NCBI RefSeq assembly: GCF_934525195.1
Contig: NZ_CAKSZA010000010.1
Span: 1-56,374 of the forward strand
Source of the DNA: an uncultured Eubacterium sp.
GTDB lineage: Bacteria; Bacillota; Clostridia; Oscillospirales; Acutalibacteraceae
Length of the DNA stretch: 56,374 nt
Direction: 5' to 3'
Under the pieces are notes generated by a model, which saw nothing but the letters and a program-made list of their open reading frames with translations, had not been told where the DNA came from and searched no databases. How positions within the stretch are numbered: the stretch's first letter is position 1; each line of letters opens with the position of its first letter. Shown here in pieces: positions 47,932 through 56,244 of this stretch. A program made the translations under genes and the position numbers.

Positions 47932-49257
47932 TTGACACAAACTACTGAAAAGAGAGATTTATATTACGCAGAACGTCTTGCAGAAATGATTAGGTGCAAG
48001 ACTGTATCAAAAAAAGATGAGTTTGAGGGAAAAGAGTTTTTCAAGCTTCGTGAAGTTATTGCAAAGCTTTTCCCGTTGATGACAGAAAAAGCCGAGCTTA
48101 CTGTTTTCGGTGATGACGCTTATCTTTACAAAATCAAGGGCAAAGACGAAAGCAGAAATGTTATGGTTATGTCGCACCACGATGTTGTTGATGCAACAGG
48201 TGATTGGCAAGAACCTCCGTTTGACGGCGTAATCAAGGACGGCAAACTTTGGGGCAGAGGCACTGTTGACACAAAAACTCCGTTGTTTGCAGAGTTTTCG
48301 GCAATCGAGGAGCTTTTGAGCGAGGGTTTCGAGTTTCCTGTGAATGTTTATGTTTTTTCATCTCATAATGAGGAAATCGGCGGCGACGGTGCGGTTCTTG
48401 CTCTTGAATATTTCAAAGAAAACAATTTGAAGTTTGATTGGATAAGCGACGAAGGCGGTGCGGTTATTGACCCTCCGATGGCAGGAATCGACAAGAAGTG
48501 CGCAATGATGGCTGTTCACGAAAAGGGCAGATGCACGGCACACCTTGTTGCAAAAAATGCTTCGGGACACGCAGGACTTGCAGGCAATCACCAAACTCCT
48601 ACTATGAGAATGGTGTCGTTTATGGCAGAAATGGACGAGAAAAAGCCGTTCATTAAAAGACTTCATCCCGAAGTGAGAGGAATGTTTGAGTCATTGGCTC
48701 CGCATATGTCGTTCCCGATGAAAACTATTTTCTCAAACCTTAATGTGTTTTCGGGTCTTTTGGTAAAACTTATGCCAAAACTCAATGACGCAGCAGGCGA
48801 AATGCTCGGCACAGGTTGTACCTTTAAGAATCTTTCATCAGATCCGGACGGCACTTGCAGAGGCGAGGCATTCCTCCGTTGCATCAACGACGGCGACTTT
48901 GCCAAAGATGTTGACACAATGAAAGAAATTGCCAAGAAGTACGAAGTTGAAGTTACTCTCAGCGAAACGGACAATGAGTATTACAGACCGGCTTCACTTG
49001 ACAGCAAAGGTTATAAATACATAAAGAAAACTGTTGAAAAGGTGTTTGACTACGCAGCGGCAGCTCCGTTCATTCTTCCTGCCGGAACAGATGCAAGAAG
49101 ATTTTGCGACCTTTCCGATGCGGTAATCAGATTTGCACCGATTGACATTGACTCACAGCAGTACGCATCTGTTCACAGCGAAAATGAGAACATCAGTGTT
49201 GACAAAATTCACCTTGCGGTTGATTTTTACAAGGAGCTTATTAAAAATTATAAATAA
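47932..49257 (+). CDS. M20-family metallopeptidase/amidohydrolase
   Basis: 441 residues. Two-zinc hydrolase of the M20/ArgE/DapE group. Metal and catalytic motifs: VMSHHDVVDATGDW (His ligand, catalytic Asp), GRGTVDTKTPLF (bridging Asp), SSHNEEIGGDG (general-base Glu and Glu ligand), DEGGAVID, and a C-terminal HSENENISV with the last His ligand. A lid/dimerisation domain lies at ~200-330. The start is TTG 47932 with AAAGGAG ~10 nt upstream, 2 bp after the transporter stop. It probably cleaves an amide or dipeptide brought in by the neighbouring transporter. A terminator follows at once. Confidence 0.9.
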   Translation: MTQTTEKRDLYYAERLAEMIRCKTVSKKDEFEGKEFFKLREVIAKLFPLMTEKAELTVFGDDAYLYKIKGKDESRNVMVMSHHDVVDATGDWQEPPFDGVIKDGKLWGRGTVDTKTPLFAEFSAIEELLSEGFEFPVNVYVFSSHNEEIGGDGAVLALEYFKENNLKFDWISDEGGAVIDPPMAGIDKKCAMMAVHEKGRCTAHLVAKNASGHAGLAGNHQTPTMRMVSFMAEMDEKKPFIKRLHPEVRGMFESLAPHMSFPMKTIFSNLNVFSGLLVKLMPKLNDAAGEMLGTGCTFKNLSSDPDGTCRGEAFLRCINDGDFAKDVDTMKEIAKKYEVEVTLSETDNEYYRPASLDSKGYKYIKKTVEKVFDYAAAAPFILPAGTDARRFCDLSDAVIRFAPIDIDSQQYASVHSENENISVDKIHLAVDFYKELIKNYK

Positions 49258-49262
49258 TTACC

Positions 49263-49290
49263 AAACGGCTCTCTTTTTGAGAGCCGTTTT
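49263..49290 (+). terminator. Terminator of the M20 operon
   Basis: AAACGGCTCTC / GAGAGCCGTTTT with a TTTTT loop; MITE copy C starts 2 bp later. Confidence 0.88.
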
Positions 49291-49292
49291 GA

Positions 49293-49505
49293 CTGTCGAT
49301 AAAGCTCCTGAAACACGCCCAAATATAATCAACCGAATTATGCCTCCCATTGACGCAAGGGGTGCGGGTCTCCGGTGGAGACCTCTGCATTTCAATGCAG
49401 AAGCACCGACCGAACCGGTAGGTGAGACGGTGGCAACACGAAGTGTTGACGGTGGGGTTTTAAAAATGCCGTGGGTATTGAACCTAAGGCATTTTTGGCG
49501 TTTGG
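49293..49505 (+). mobile_element. MITE copy C, right terminus not recognised
   Basis: Starts CTGTCGATAAAGCTCCTGAA (49293-49312), then ACACGCC..AATATAATCAACCGAATTATGCCTCCCAT (split here), the core GGTGGCAACACGAAGTGTTG and GGTGGGGTTTTAAAAATGC, and an ATGCC.../...GGCAT hairpin. It contains an extra GC-rich hairpin segment (GGTCTCC/GGAGACC) between the left end and the core that copy A lacks. It inserted just after a terminator. Confidence 0.7.
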
Positions 49506-49563
49506 GAAGTGTTTTTAGAATAAATAATTTATATATTATTCATAATAAAGTGCGGAATTGTTA

Positions 49564-49592
49564 TTGAATTATTATGAATGAGAATGTATAAT
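49564..49592 (+). promoter_or_regulatory. Promoter of the TSCPD gene
   Basis: TTGAAT (49564-49569), 17-bp spacer, TATAAT (49587-49592). Confidence 0.75.
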
Positions 49593-49625
49593 AATTATGA
49601 TTGGATAAAAAAGGAGATGTACTAA

Positions 49626-49883
49626 ATGGAAAAAGTATTTATTCCGTCGGGCGTATGCTCACGACAGATTACTATAGATGTAAACGAAAACGACCAAACC
49701 ATCAATTCGGTCAGCTTTGTCGGCGGATGTAACGGTAATCTCAAGGGCATTGCTTCGCTTGTTAAGGGCAGAAAAATTGATGAGGTTATCGGCGACCTAA
49801 AGGGAATTGATTGCAATTTTAAGGGCACTTCCTGTCCTGACCAGCTTGCAAAGGCTCTTGAGGAAATCAAGGAAGAACTTTGA
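49626..49883 (+). CDS. TSCPD-domain protein (TIGR03905-like)
   Basis: 85 residues, one domain, named for the C-terminal TSCPD motif here read as GTSCPDQLAKALEE. It begins with PSGVCSRQITIDV and has a middle VSFVGGCNGNLKGIASLVKGRKIDEVIGDLKGI, with three conserved Cys. A related domain ends class II ribonucleotide reductases, where it is thought to bind metal or nucleic acid; the stand-alone protein has no known role. AAGGAG precedes the ATG. It lies 42 bp before the glycosidase gene and is probably co-transcribed with it. Confidence 0.9.
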   Translation: MEKVFIPSGVCSRQITIDVNENDQTINSVSFVGGCNGNLKGIASLVKGRKIDEVIGDLKGIDCNFKGTSCPDQLAKALEEIKEEL

Positions 49884-49925
49884 TTTTAATTAATTTATAT
49901 TATAAACATATATAAGGGGATAGGT

Positions 49926-51851
49926 ATGTTTAAATTATCAAGTAACCGACTCAAAAGAGAGTTTAAAATAACAGACGGAAAGTTTTATGCTTCTCAAATC
50001 AAGAATACTTATTCGGGAATGAGCTTTGTTCCTGACGGCAACGGCAACGAATTTGTTGTTCATTTTGTTGACGGCGGAGAGTATTCGTCAAAGGGTTTGC
50101 CTGTTGAATACAGCGATTATGAGGACGACAAGCTTGTTTTCAGATTTGCCGAAACCGATGGGCTTCAGGTCACTCTCAAATATTGGGTGCATAAGGACGG
50201 CAACACCGTTTGCAAGCAGATTTTCATCGACCAAACCGATGACAGAGTTGTTGATTTTATCGAGCTTGAAAATGTCGGAATCATCAATTCAAAGACACAT
50301 TTTGATGTTTCTGTTGTTGAGGGTGGAGAAATCCCTGCATTTTGGTCAATGCTCGGACAGCCGATTTATATTGACAGCTTGTTCTTTGGTTGCGAATTTC
50401 CTGCAACGGAAAACAGAATTATTCACGGCAGTGCGTCCGTCAGATATTTTGTCGGTCACACACTCGGCAAGGGTTTCGTTTGCCCTGTAACCGTTATGGG
50501 CGGTGGCTCGGACAACACTTTGCCGTCGGTTCGCAAGGCTTTTTATGAATATATCGAATCAATCAGCGTTCCTACTACACTTCGTTTTCAGTATAACAGC
50601 TGGTATGATTATATGAAAGACATCACCGAGCAGAACATTATGACTTCGTTTGCCGAAGTTCACAAACAACTTCAGGCGTACGGTGCTCCCGAGCTTGCGG
50701 CTTATGTTGTTGATGACGGCTGGCCGAATGTTAAAGCGGATTTCTGGTCATTCAACAAGAAATTCCCTAACAAACTCACAAAGGTAACCGCTCTTTGCAA
50801 TGAGATGGGTTCAAAGTTCGGCTTGTGGCTCGGCCCTCGTGGCGGATACACCCGTCCGGATAAAATCGCAAAGCGTTATCAGCGTGCCGGCAACGGCTAT
50901 CTTAACAAAGAATCACACGAAATTTGCGTTGCTTCATCAAAATATGTTGAAAAACTCGGCGATTTTCTTGTTGAAACCACAAACGAGTTTGATATTGATT
51001 ATTGGAAACTTGACGGTTTCTGTTTGAAAGCTTGCAAAAATCCAAAGCACGACCACGCAATAGGCGGTTACGAAGATATGTATTTTGTAACCGATATGTG
51101 GCAAAAGTGGATTCAACTTTACAACAAGCTCCGCTTTGCAAATCCAAATCTTTGGATAAATATGACTTGCTATGTCAATGTTTCACCGTGGTGGCTTCAG
51201 TGGGTTAATTCCCTTTGGGTGCAAAACAGCGGTGACATCGGATTTGCCAAAAATCTTGAAAATCAGGCACAGGTTGACAAGGAAATTACCTATCGTGACG
51301 GCAGATATTTTGACTGCCTTTGCAAGCGTGCACTTCAAATTCCGCTTAAAAATCTTTATAATCACGAGCCGATTTACGGCAACACCGCAAAGGTAAGTTA
51401 TACCGATGAGGAGTTTGAAAGATATATTTATTGGTGCACCGTCAGAGGTCAGGCTCTCAACGAACTTCATCTTTCGGTCAATATGATGAATGACAGCAAG
51501 TGGCGCAGTCTTTCGGCTGCTATGAATTGGCAAAAGGCAAACTACCACATTCTCCAAAATGCACAGTTCATCGGTGGTGACCCTGTTGAAAATAATATCT
51601 ACGGCTACATTTCTTGGGACGGTGACGAGGGCGTAATCGCACTTCGCAACCCGACCGATGAAGAAACTTCGCTCACCCTTACTTTCAACAAACTTATGGG
51701 TGCACCGGAGAGCCTTCAAGGCGCAAGAAGATTTAATGTTTATTGCAAATCTCTTGCGGAAACAGACGAAACTTATAGCTATAACTCAAAGATGGAGCTT
51801 ACTATGAAGCCGTTTGAATCTATGATTTTTAAAATTGCTAAGGAAAGATAA
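49926..51851 (+). CDS. Clan GH-D-like glycoside hydrolase (alpha-galactosidase type)
   Basis: 641 residues. An N-terminal beta-sandwich (~1-215) precedes a TIM barrel with alpha-galactosidase-like motifs: FQYNSWYDYM (~222), AAYVVDDGWPN (~257-266), KFGLWLGPRGGY (~300), IDYWKLDGFCLK (~358-368, Asp as likely nucleophile) and LWVQNSGDIG (~430-437, Asp as candidate acid/base). A C-terminal beta domain ends at FESMIFKIA. This places it near GH36/GH27, but it is too divergent to fix the family or the sugar. No signal peptide, so it is intracellular. It is followed 2 bp later by lepB, an odd operon partner. Confidence 0.78.
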   Translation: MFKLSSNRLKREFKITDGKFYASQIKNTYSGMSFVPDGNGNEFVVHFVDGGEYSSKGLPVEYSDYEDDKLVFRFAETDGLQVTLKYWVHKDGNTVCKQIFIDQTDDRVVDFIELENVGIINSKTHFDVSVVEGGEIPAFWSMLGQPIYIDSLFFGCEFPATENRIIHGSASVRYFVGHTLGKGFVCPVTVMGGGSDNTLPSVRKAFYEYIESISVPTTLRFQYNSWYDYMKDITEQNIMTSFAEVHKQLQAYGAPELAAYVVDDGWPNVKADFWSFNKKFPNKLTKVTALCNEMGSKFGLWLGPRGGYTRPDKIAKRYQRAGNGYLNKESHEICVASSKYVEKLGDFLVETTNEFDIDYWKLDGFCLKACKNPKHDHAIGGYEDMYFVTDMWQKWIQLYNKLRFANPNLWINMTCYVNVSPWWLQWVNSLWVQNSGDIGFAKNLENQAQVDKEITYRDGRYFDCLCKRALQIPLKNLYNHEPIYGNTAKVSYTDEEFERYIYWCTVRGQALNELHLSVNMMNDSKWRSLSAAMNWQKANYHILQNAQFIGGDPVENNIYGYISWDGDEGVIALRNPTDEETSLTLTFNKLMGAPESLQGARRFNVYCKSLAETDETYSYNSKMELTMKPFESMIFKIAKER

Positions 51852-51853
51852 TT

Positions 51854-52450
51854 ATGAGCAAAAAAGTAAAAACATCAGCTGAAACCGAGGTTGAGGAGGA
51901 AGAAACCCCGAAATCCAAACTGCGTGAGTTCCTCGAATTTATCGCACCTATCGTTATTGCGCTTGTTGTTGCAATGATACTCAAATATTGCATATTCGCA
52001 AATGCCGTAATTCCGACAGGCTCAATGCTTGAAACAATCCAAAAAGGCGACCGTGTTATCGCAAGCCGACTTGAATACAAGTTCAACGACCCTGAAAGAT
52101 TTGACATTGCAATATTCAAATATCCCGATAACGAAAAAGAACTTTTCGTCAAGCGTATCATCGGACTTCCGGGCGAAACGGTGGAAATTGTTGACGGCAC
52201 GGTTTATGTCACAGGCACAGACGGCAAAACAATGAAACTGCGTGACGACTTTGTTGCACCCGAAAACAAAGACAGTTATAACGGAACATTTGTTGTGCCG
52301 GAGGACAGCTATTTTGTAATGGGCGACAACCGTGACAATTCTGTTGATTCACGATATTGGACAACAACAAATTTTGTATCTCGTGACAAGTTCATCGGCA
52401 AAGTTATGTTTAGGTATTATCCGTTCAACACCGCCGGCAAACTTGAATAG
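51854..52450 (+). CDS. lepB: Signal peptidase I
   Basis: 198 residues. Membrane-bound protease that removes signal peptides. An acidic cytosolic start (ETEVEEEETPKSK) precedes a single TM (~35-53, IAPIVIALVVAMILKYCIF). Catalytic Ser in NAVIPTGSMLETI (~55), catalytic Lys in LFVKRIIGLPGE (~98), and box E GDNRDNSVDSRYW are all present. The single TM and short length are typical of Gram-positive SipS-type enzymes. It lies 2 bp after the glycosidase gene; transcription probably comes from the 49564 promoter. Confidence 0.96.
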   Translation: MSKKVKTSAETEVEEEETPKSKLREFLEFIAPIVIALVVAMILKYCIFANAVIPTGSMLETIQKGDRVIASRLEYKFNDPERFDIAIFKYPDNEKELFVKRIIGLPGETVEIVDGTVYVTGTDGKTMKLRDDFVAPENKDSYNGTFVVPEDSYFVMGDNRDNSVDSRYWTTTNFVSRDKFIGKVMFRYYPFNTAGKLE

Positions 52451-52473
52451 CGGAAAAATATTTCAAAAAATTG

Positions 52474-52502
52474 TTGACAAATGAGTTTTGTTGTGCTAAT
52501 GT
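52474..52502 (+). promoter_or_regulatory. Promoter of the Trp T-box/trpXYZ unit
   Basis: TTGACA (52474-52479), 17-bp spacer, TAATGT (52497-52502). Confidence 0.7.
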
Positions 52503-52508
52503 TAAGTA

Positions 52509-52777
52509 AACCGATGAGAAAGAGTAAGTAAGTTTTTTACCGCTTTTCAGAGAGTCGCCGATGGTGGAATGGCGATAGGTAAGGGAAGAACCGAATGGGC
52601 TTTTGAGGGCAAGCCGAAATTTCAGTAGGCAAGACGGAGCAGGCACTTCGTTAACAACAGTCTGCGTATGACAGTACGTGCAAAGTGGGCACAGTATATG
52701 TGTCAAGACGGGTGGCACCGCAGGAGTCAGATTATCACTCTTGTCCCGACAGAAATGTCAGGACGAGAGTTTTTTTA
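52509..52777 (+). promoter_or_regulatory. T-box leader with Trp specifier (UGG)
   Basis: GATGAGAAAGAGTA at the base of Stem I and CAGAGAGTCGCC at its distal side are standard T-box sequences. The specifier loop GAATGGGC holds TGG at 52596-52598. The T-box element GACGGGTGGCACCGCAGG is at 52706-52723; its bulge TGGC (52713-52716) calls for discriminator G, as tRNA-Trp has. The terminator is at 52737-52777. Uncharged tRNA-Trp should switch on the downstream ABC importer. Specifier, discriminator and gene content all agree. Confidence 0.92.
52737..52777 (+). terminator. T-box terminator before trpX
   Basis: ACTCTTGTCC-C-GAC pairs with GTC-A-GGACGAGAGT, followed by seven T residues. Confidence 0.9.
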
Positions 52778-52801
52778 TTTATCAAAAGGAGATTTGCGGC
52801 A

Positions 52802-52834
52802 ATGTTTATTTTGAAAGAACGATGGCGACAGTAA
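52802..52834 (+). other. Short ORF with one Trp between T-box and trpX
   Basis: AGGAG (52786-52790) is followed 11 nt later by an ATG opening MFILKERWRQ and a stop. It could be chance, a remnant, or a minor leader peptide. Downstream (52850-52885) TTTAACAT-type repeats precede trpX. Confidence 0.25.
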
Positions 52835-52902
52835 ACTTTTTACATATTATTTAACATCCATCTATTACATTTTTTAACATTTAACATCGAAAGGAAATTA
52901 TT

Positions 52903-53949
52903 ATGAAAAAGTTTAAGAAAATCATCGCAGTAATCACAGCAATTTCAATCATCTTCGCTTTTGCAGCTTGCAGCAAAAAGGCAACAGACGACAAAACAGA
53001 ATCAGGCGCAAAGACCACTTACAAGGTAGGCATTTGCAACTATGTAGACGACGCTTCGCTCAATCAAATCGTTGAGAGCATTCAGTCACAACTCACTTCA
53101 CTCGGTGAAGAAAAAAATGTAACTTTTGATGTAACCGTAGAAAACTGCAACGCAGACGCTTCGGTTATGAACCAAATCATTTCAAACTATATTTCAACAG
53201 GCGTTGACCTTATGGTAGGTGTTGCCACACCTGTTGCAGTTGCAATGCAGGCTGCAACCGAGGACAACAAAATCCCTGTTGTGTTCGCAGCAGTTTCAGA
53301 CCCTGTCGGTGCAGGTTTGGTAGCAGACGATAATGCTCCGGGTGCAAATGTAACCGGCACATCCGATTACCTCAACACAGACGCAATTATGGATTTGATT
53401 TTTGCGAACAACGAAAAGGCAAACAACATTGCACTTCTTTATGATATGGGTCAGGATTCATCAAAGACACCTATCGAAAACGCAAAGAAATATCTTGAAA
53501 AGAAGGGCGTTTCATACAAGGAATACACAGGCACAAATGTAACAGAAGTTCAGCAGGCTGTTTCAACAATCATCAACGACAAGTGCGATGCAGTGTTCAC
53601 TCCGACCGACAACACAATTATGACAGCAGAGCTTTCAATCTACGAAGACCTTGCAAAGGCAGGCATCCCTCACTTCACAGGCGCCGATTCATTCGCACTC
53701 AACGGTGCATTCCTCGGCTACGGTGTTGACTATATTGCTCTCGGTCAGCAAACAGCAGATATGGTTTCCGATATTCTTGTAAACGGCAAAGACCCTGCAA
53801 CATATCCTGTAAAATTCTTCGACAACGGCACAGCAACAATCAACACAGAAATTTGCTCAACACTTGGCTACAAACTTGATGAAGTAAAGACAAAGTCAAA
53901 TCCGTTCTGCACAGAAATTAAGGAAATCACAACAGCAGAAAGCTTCTGA
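52903..53949 (+). CDS. trpX: ABC transporter substrate-binding lipoprotein, TrpX-like
   Basis: 348 residues. The lipoprotein signal peptide ends FAFAAC with lipobox Cys23. The mature protein is a two-lobed periplasmic-binding fold of the ABC_sub_bind family (TYKVGICNYVDDASLNQIVESIQ; VGVATPVAVAMQAATEDNKIPVVFAAVSDPVGAGLV; NIALLYDMGQDSS; DAVFTPTDNTIM). Binding proteins of this family linked to Trp T-boxes form the TrpXYZ tryptophan importer. The UGG T-box directly upstream gives the substrate call. AAAGGAAA precedes the ATG. Permease and ATPase genes follow. Confidence 0.9.
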   Translation: MKKFKKIIAVITAISIIFAFAACSKKATDDKTESGAKTTYKVGICNYVDDASLNQIVESIQSQLTSLGEEKNVTFDVTVENCNADASVMNQIISNYISTGVDLMVGVATPVAVAMQAATEDNKIPVVFAAVSDPVGAGLVADDNAPGANVTGTSDYLNTDAIMDLIFANNEKANNIALLYDMGQDSSKTPIENAKKYLEKKGVSYKEYTGTNVTEVQQAVSTIINDKCDAVFTPTDNTIMTAELSIYEDLAKAGIPHFTGADSFALNGAFLGYGVDYIALGQQTADMVSDILVNGKDPATYPVKFFDNGTATINTEICSTLGYKLDEVKTKSNPFCTEIKEITTAESF

Positions 53950-54007
53950 TAATAGTTAATTAAACAAATTTTTGGCACCTTGCAAATCGCAGGGTGCCCA
54001 TAATTCT

Positions 54008-54054
54008 CGATATGTAAATTTTAATGCATATCGTAGGGGCGAACTGTGTTCGCC
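54008..54054. repeat. Palindromic REP-like element between trpX and trpY
   Basis: CGATATG / CATATCG (54008-54014, 54027-54033) and GGCGAAC-TGT-GTTCGCC (54038-54054) form adjacent hairpins. A further GGCACC/GGGTGCC hairpin is at 53974-53999. The GTAGGGGCGAAC..GTTCGCC type of repeat recurs in many gut Firmicutes as far as I recall. It may lower expression of the distal genes. Confidence 0.5.
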
Positions 54055-54086
54055 TGTGAAATTTATGAAAGACAATGGTGAAAACA

Positions 54087-55028
54087 ATGTCAACTTTAGC
54101 TTCAATATTCGATGCCGGACAAATGCAAACCGTTTTGGAACTTGGTTTAATCAGTTCACTTACGGTGCTTGCATTGTTCCTCAGTTACACAATGCTCAAT
54201 GTCTGCGACCTTTCAACAGACGGTTGCTTCACATTCGGTGCGGCAGTCGGCGCAATCGTTGCGCTCAACGGACACCCGCTTTTGTCAATTCCGCTTGCAA
54301 TGCTTGCCGGAGTTGCTTCGGGATTTATCACAGCAATTTTGCAAACCGTTCTTGGTATAGACAGCTTGCTTGCAGGTATCGTTGTTAACACGGGGTTGTA
54401 CTCAATCAATATTGCGGTTATGAAAAAGTCGTCATTGCTCAATCTCAACAGCAGCGAGACCGTGTTCTCGCTTCTTAAGGCAAAACTTGAGGGCACAGCA
54501 CTTGAGGGCAAGCAAACACTTATCATTGCATTTTTGGCAGTATTTTTCGTTGTGCTTTTCCTGTCACTTTTCCTCAAGACAAAGCTCGGACTTTCCATCC
54601 GTGCAACAGGCAACAATCCTGATATGGTCAAGTCGTCATCAATCAATCCGATTGTCACCACGATTATCGGACTTTGCATTGCAAACTCATTCACCGCACT
54701 TTCGGGTTGCTTGCTCGCACAGGCTCAAAAGCAGGCAGAAATCAACATCGGCACGGGTATGGTAACCGTTGCTCTCGCTTCACTTCTTATCGGCGGAGTG
54801 TTTGTCAGACGAGGCAAAATTCCGCTTCGTGCAATCGGAGCTGTTCTTGGTGCAATTGTGTTCCGTTTGGTATATCAAATCGCAATCGGACTCCATATGC
54901 CTCCGTTTATGCTCAAATTCGTATCCTCGATTATCGTAATCATCGCAATTGCAGGGCCGTATCTCAAAACAAAGCTTCCTGAATATATCAGAAAAGCAAA
55001 AGTTCGTGTAGGAAAGAAGGTGCAATAA
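54087..55028 (+). CDS. trpY: ABC transporter permease, TrpY-like
   Basis: 313 residues from ATG 54087, preferred because GGTGA (54077-54081) is 5 nt upstream; an in-frame ATG at 54075 lacks a good SD. About eight membrane segments of the BPD_transp_2 (LivM/RbsC-like) type, with family text LSYTMLNVCDLSTDGCFTFGAAVGAIVAL, GIDSLLAGIVVNTGLYSINI, GNNPDMVKSSSI and MVTVALASLLIGGVFVRRGKIPLRAIGAVLGAIVFRL. It forms the membrane channel of the TrpXYZ importer. The stop overlaps the ATPase start by one base (TAATG). Confidence 0.9.
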   Translation: MSTLASIFDAGQMQTVLELGLISSLTVLALFLSYTMLNVCDLSTDGCFTFGAAVGAIVALNGHPLLSIPLAMLAGVASGFITAILQTVLGIDSLLAGIVVNTGLYSINIAVMKKSSLLNLNSSETVFSLLKAKLEGTALEGKQTLIIAFLAVFFVVLFLSLFLKTKLGLSIRATGNNPDMVKSSSINPIVTTIIGLCIANSFTALSGCLLAQAQKQAEINIGTGMVTVALASLLIGGVFVRRGKIPLRAIGAVLGAIVFRLVYQIAIGLHMPPFMLKFVSSIIVIIAIAGPYLKTKLPEYIRKAKVRVGKKVQ

Positions 55029-55813
55029 TGCTCACATTGTCAGATGTAAAAATGGTGTTTTTCAAGGGCACACCCGATGAAAAGGTTGCACTTAACAATC
55101 TTTCCCTTGAAGTAAATCAGGGCGATTTTATCACAATTATCGGTGCTAACGGTGCAGGCAAATCAACATTGTTCAACGCTATTGCAGGAACATATCTCAC
55201 CGATGCTGGCAGAATTTTGCTTGAGGGCAACGATATCACCGCTATGCCCGAACACAAGCGTGCTCGTTTTATCGGCAGACTTTTCCAAGACCCGATGAAG
55301 GGTAGTGCGCCGGGTATGAGCATCGAGGAAAATCTCGCTCTTGCAGCAGGTCACGGCGGTTGGCTCAGCACAATTTCAAAAAAGGATAAAAAGCTGTTTA
55401 GGGAAAAACTCGCTCTTTTGGGTATGGGGCTTGAAGATAGAATGAACTCACCTGTCGGACTTCTTTCGGGCGGTCAGCGTCAGGCACTCACTCTTATGAT
55501 GGCAACCATCAATCCGCCAAAGATTTTGCTTCTTGATGAACACACGGCGGCTCTCGACCCGGGCACGGCTGAAAAGGTGCTCACTCTCACAAACCAAATT
55601 GTTGCCGAAAACAAAATCACTTGCTTGATGATTACTCACAATATGCAGTCGGCACTTGATCTTGGCAATCGCACAATTATGATGGATAAGGGCAGAGTCG
55701 TTTACGATGTCGCAAATGAGGAGCGTTCAGGACTTACCGTTCCCGATCTTCTCGAAAAATTCAAGATTTCCGTTGGCGAAAATCTCGATAACGACCGTAT
55801 GCTTTTGTCATAA
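55028..55813 (+). CDS. trpZ: ABC transporter ATPase, TrpZ-like
   Basis: 261 residues. Walker A GANGAGKST (~39), Q-loop region GRLFQDPMKG, signature LSGGQRQALTLM, Walker B ILLLDEHTAALDP and the switch His in MITHNM are intact. It powers import together with TrpX and TrpY. It is coupled to trpY by a 1-bp overlap. It ends the trpXYZ operon. Only a weak AAAAATATTTTT hairpin follows, so termination may use the larger inverted repeat at 55842-55941. Confidence 0.93.
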   Translation: MLTLSDVKMVFFKGTPDEKVALNNLSLEVNQGDFITIIGANGAGKSTLFNAIAGTYLTDAGRILLEGNDITAMPEHKRARFIGRLFQDPMKGSAPGMSIEENLALAAGHGGWLSTISKKDKKLFREKLALLGMGLEDRMNSPVGLLSGGQRQALTLMMATINPPKILLLDEHTAALDPGTAEKVLTLTNQIVAENKITCLMITHNMQSALDLGNRTIMMDKGRVVYDVANEERSGLTVPDLLEKFKISVGENLDNDRMLLS

Positions 55814-55841
55814 TTTACAGATAATAAAAAATATTTTTATA

Positions 55842-55941
55842 CCCTTATATATTTATACCTATTATATATAGCAAACCTGTGCACATCAATATATTATGTG
55901 CCACGACTGCTTGTACAACCAAAGTATACAATATATAAGGG
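55842..55941. repeat. 100-bp inverted-repeat structure between trpZ and 5S rRNA
   Basis: CCCTTATATATTTATAC (55842-55858) pairs with GTATACAATATATAAGGG (55924-55941). Inside is a second hairpin, GTGCACAT (55879-55886) / ATGTGCCAC (55896-55904). No ORF and no good T-run. It could be an end-of-operon fold, a small-element footprint or a structured RNA. Confidence 0.5.
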
Positions 55942-56014
55942 TGTTGCATTTTAGTAACAAAAGTAACATCAAATTTACAGAAAAAACAACTTGAAAAAAA
56001 TATCAAAATAGTTC

Positions 56015-56043
56015 TTGACATCTGTATTAAATTATGATAGAAT
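56015..56043 (+). promoter_or_regulatory. Promoter of the 5S rRNA
   Basis: TTGACA (56015-56020), 17-bp spacer, TAGAAT (56038-56043), about 45 nt before the mature 5S. Confidence 0.78.
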
Positions 56044-56086
56044 TCACATTACCAAATGACGGAAGCGCAAGCAACCGTTACATATA

Positions 56087-56202
56087 GTCGGTGTTTATTA
56101 CGCTGAGGGTCCACCCGTTCCCATACCGAACACGGTAGTTAAGCTCATGCGTGCCAAAAATAGTTGGAGGGCAGCCTCCCGCAAAGATAGGTCGACGCCG
56201 AC
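56087..56202 (+). rRNA. rrf: 5S ribosomal RNA
   Basis: About 116 nt. Helix I pairs GTCGG(TGT) with the closing GCCGAC. The conserved loop CCCGTTCCCATACCGAACAC and TTAAGCTC are clear, as is the 3' half GGAGGGCAGCCTCCCGCAAAGATAGG. It has its own promoter and is followed 42 bp later by another strong promoter, so it stands apart from or ahead of the next rRNA unit. Confidence 0.95.
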
Positions 56203-56244
56203 ATGGTTACCACAAAAACTTTTTAAAAAAGTTGAAAAAAGTTC

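Noticed and set aside
53972..54388. 138-residue plus-strand frame between trpX and trpY
   Set aside because: Runs through palindromic repeats and the real trpY frame in another phase; no SD and no recognisable domain.
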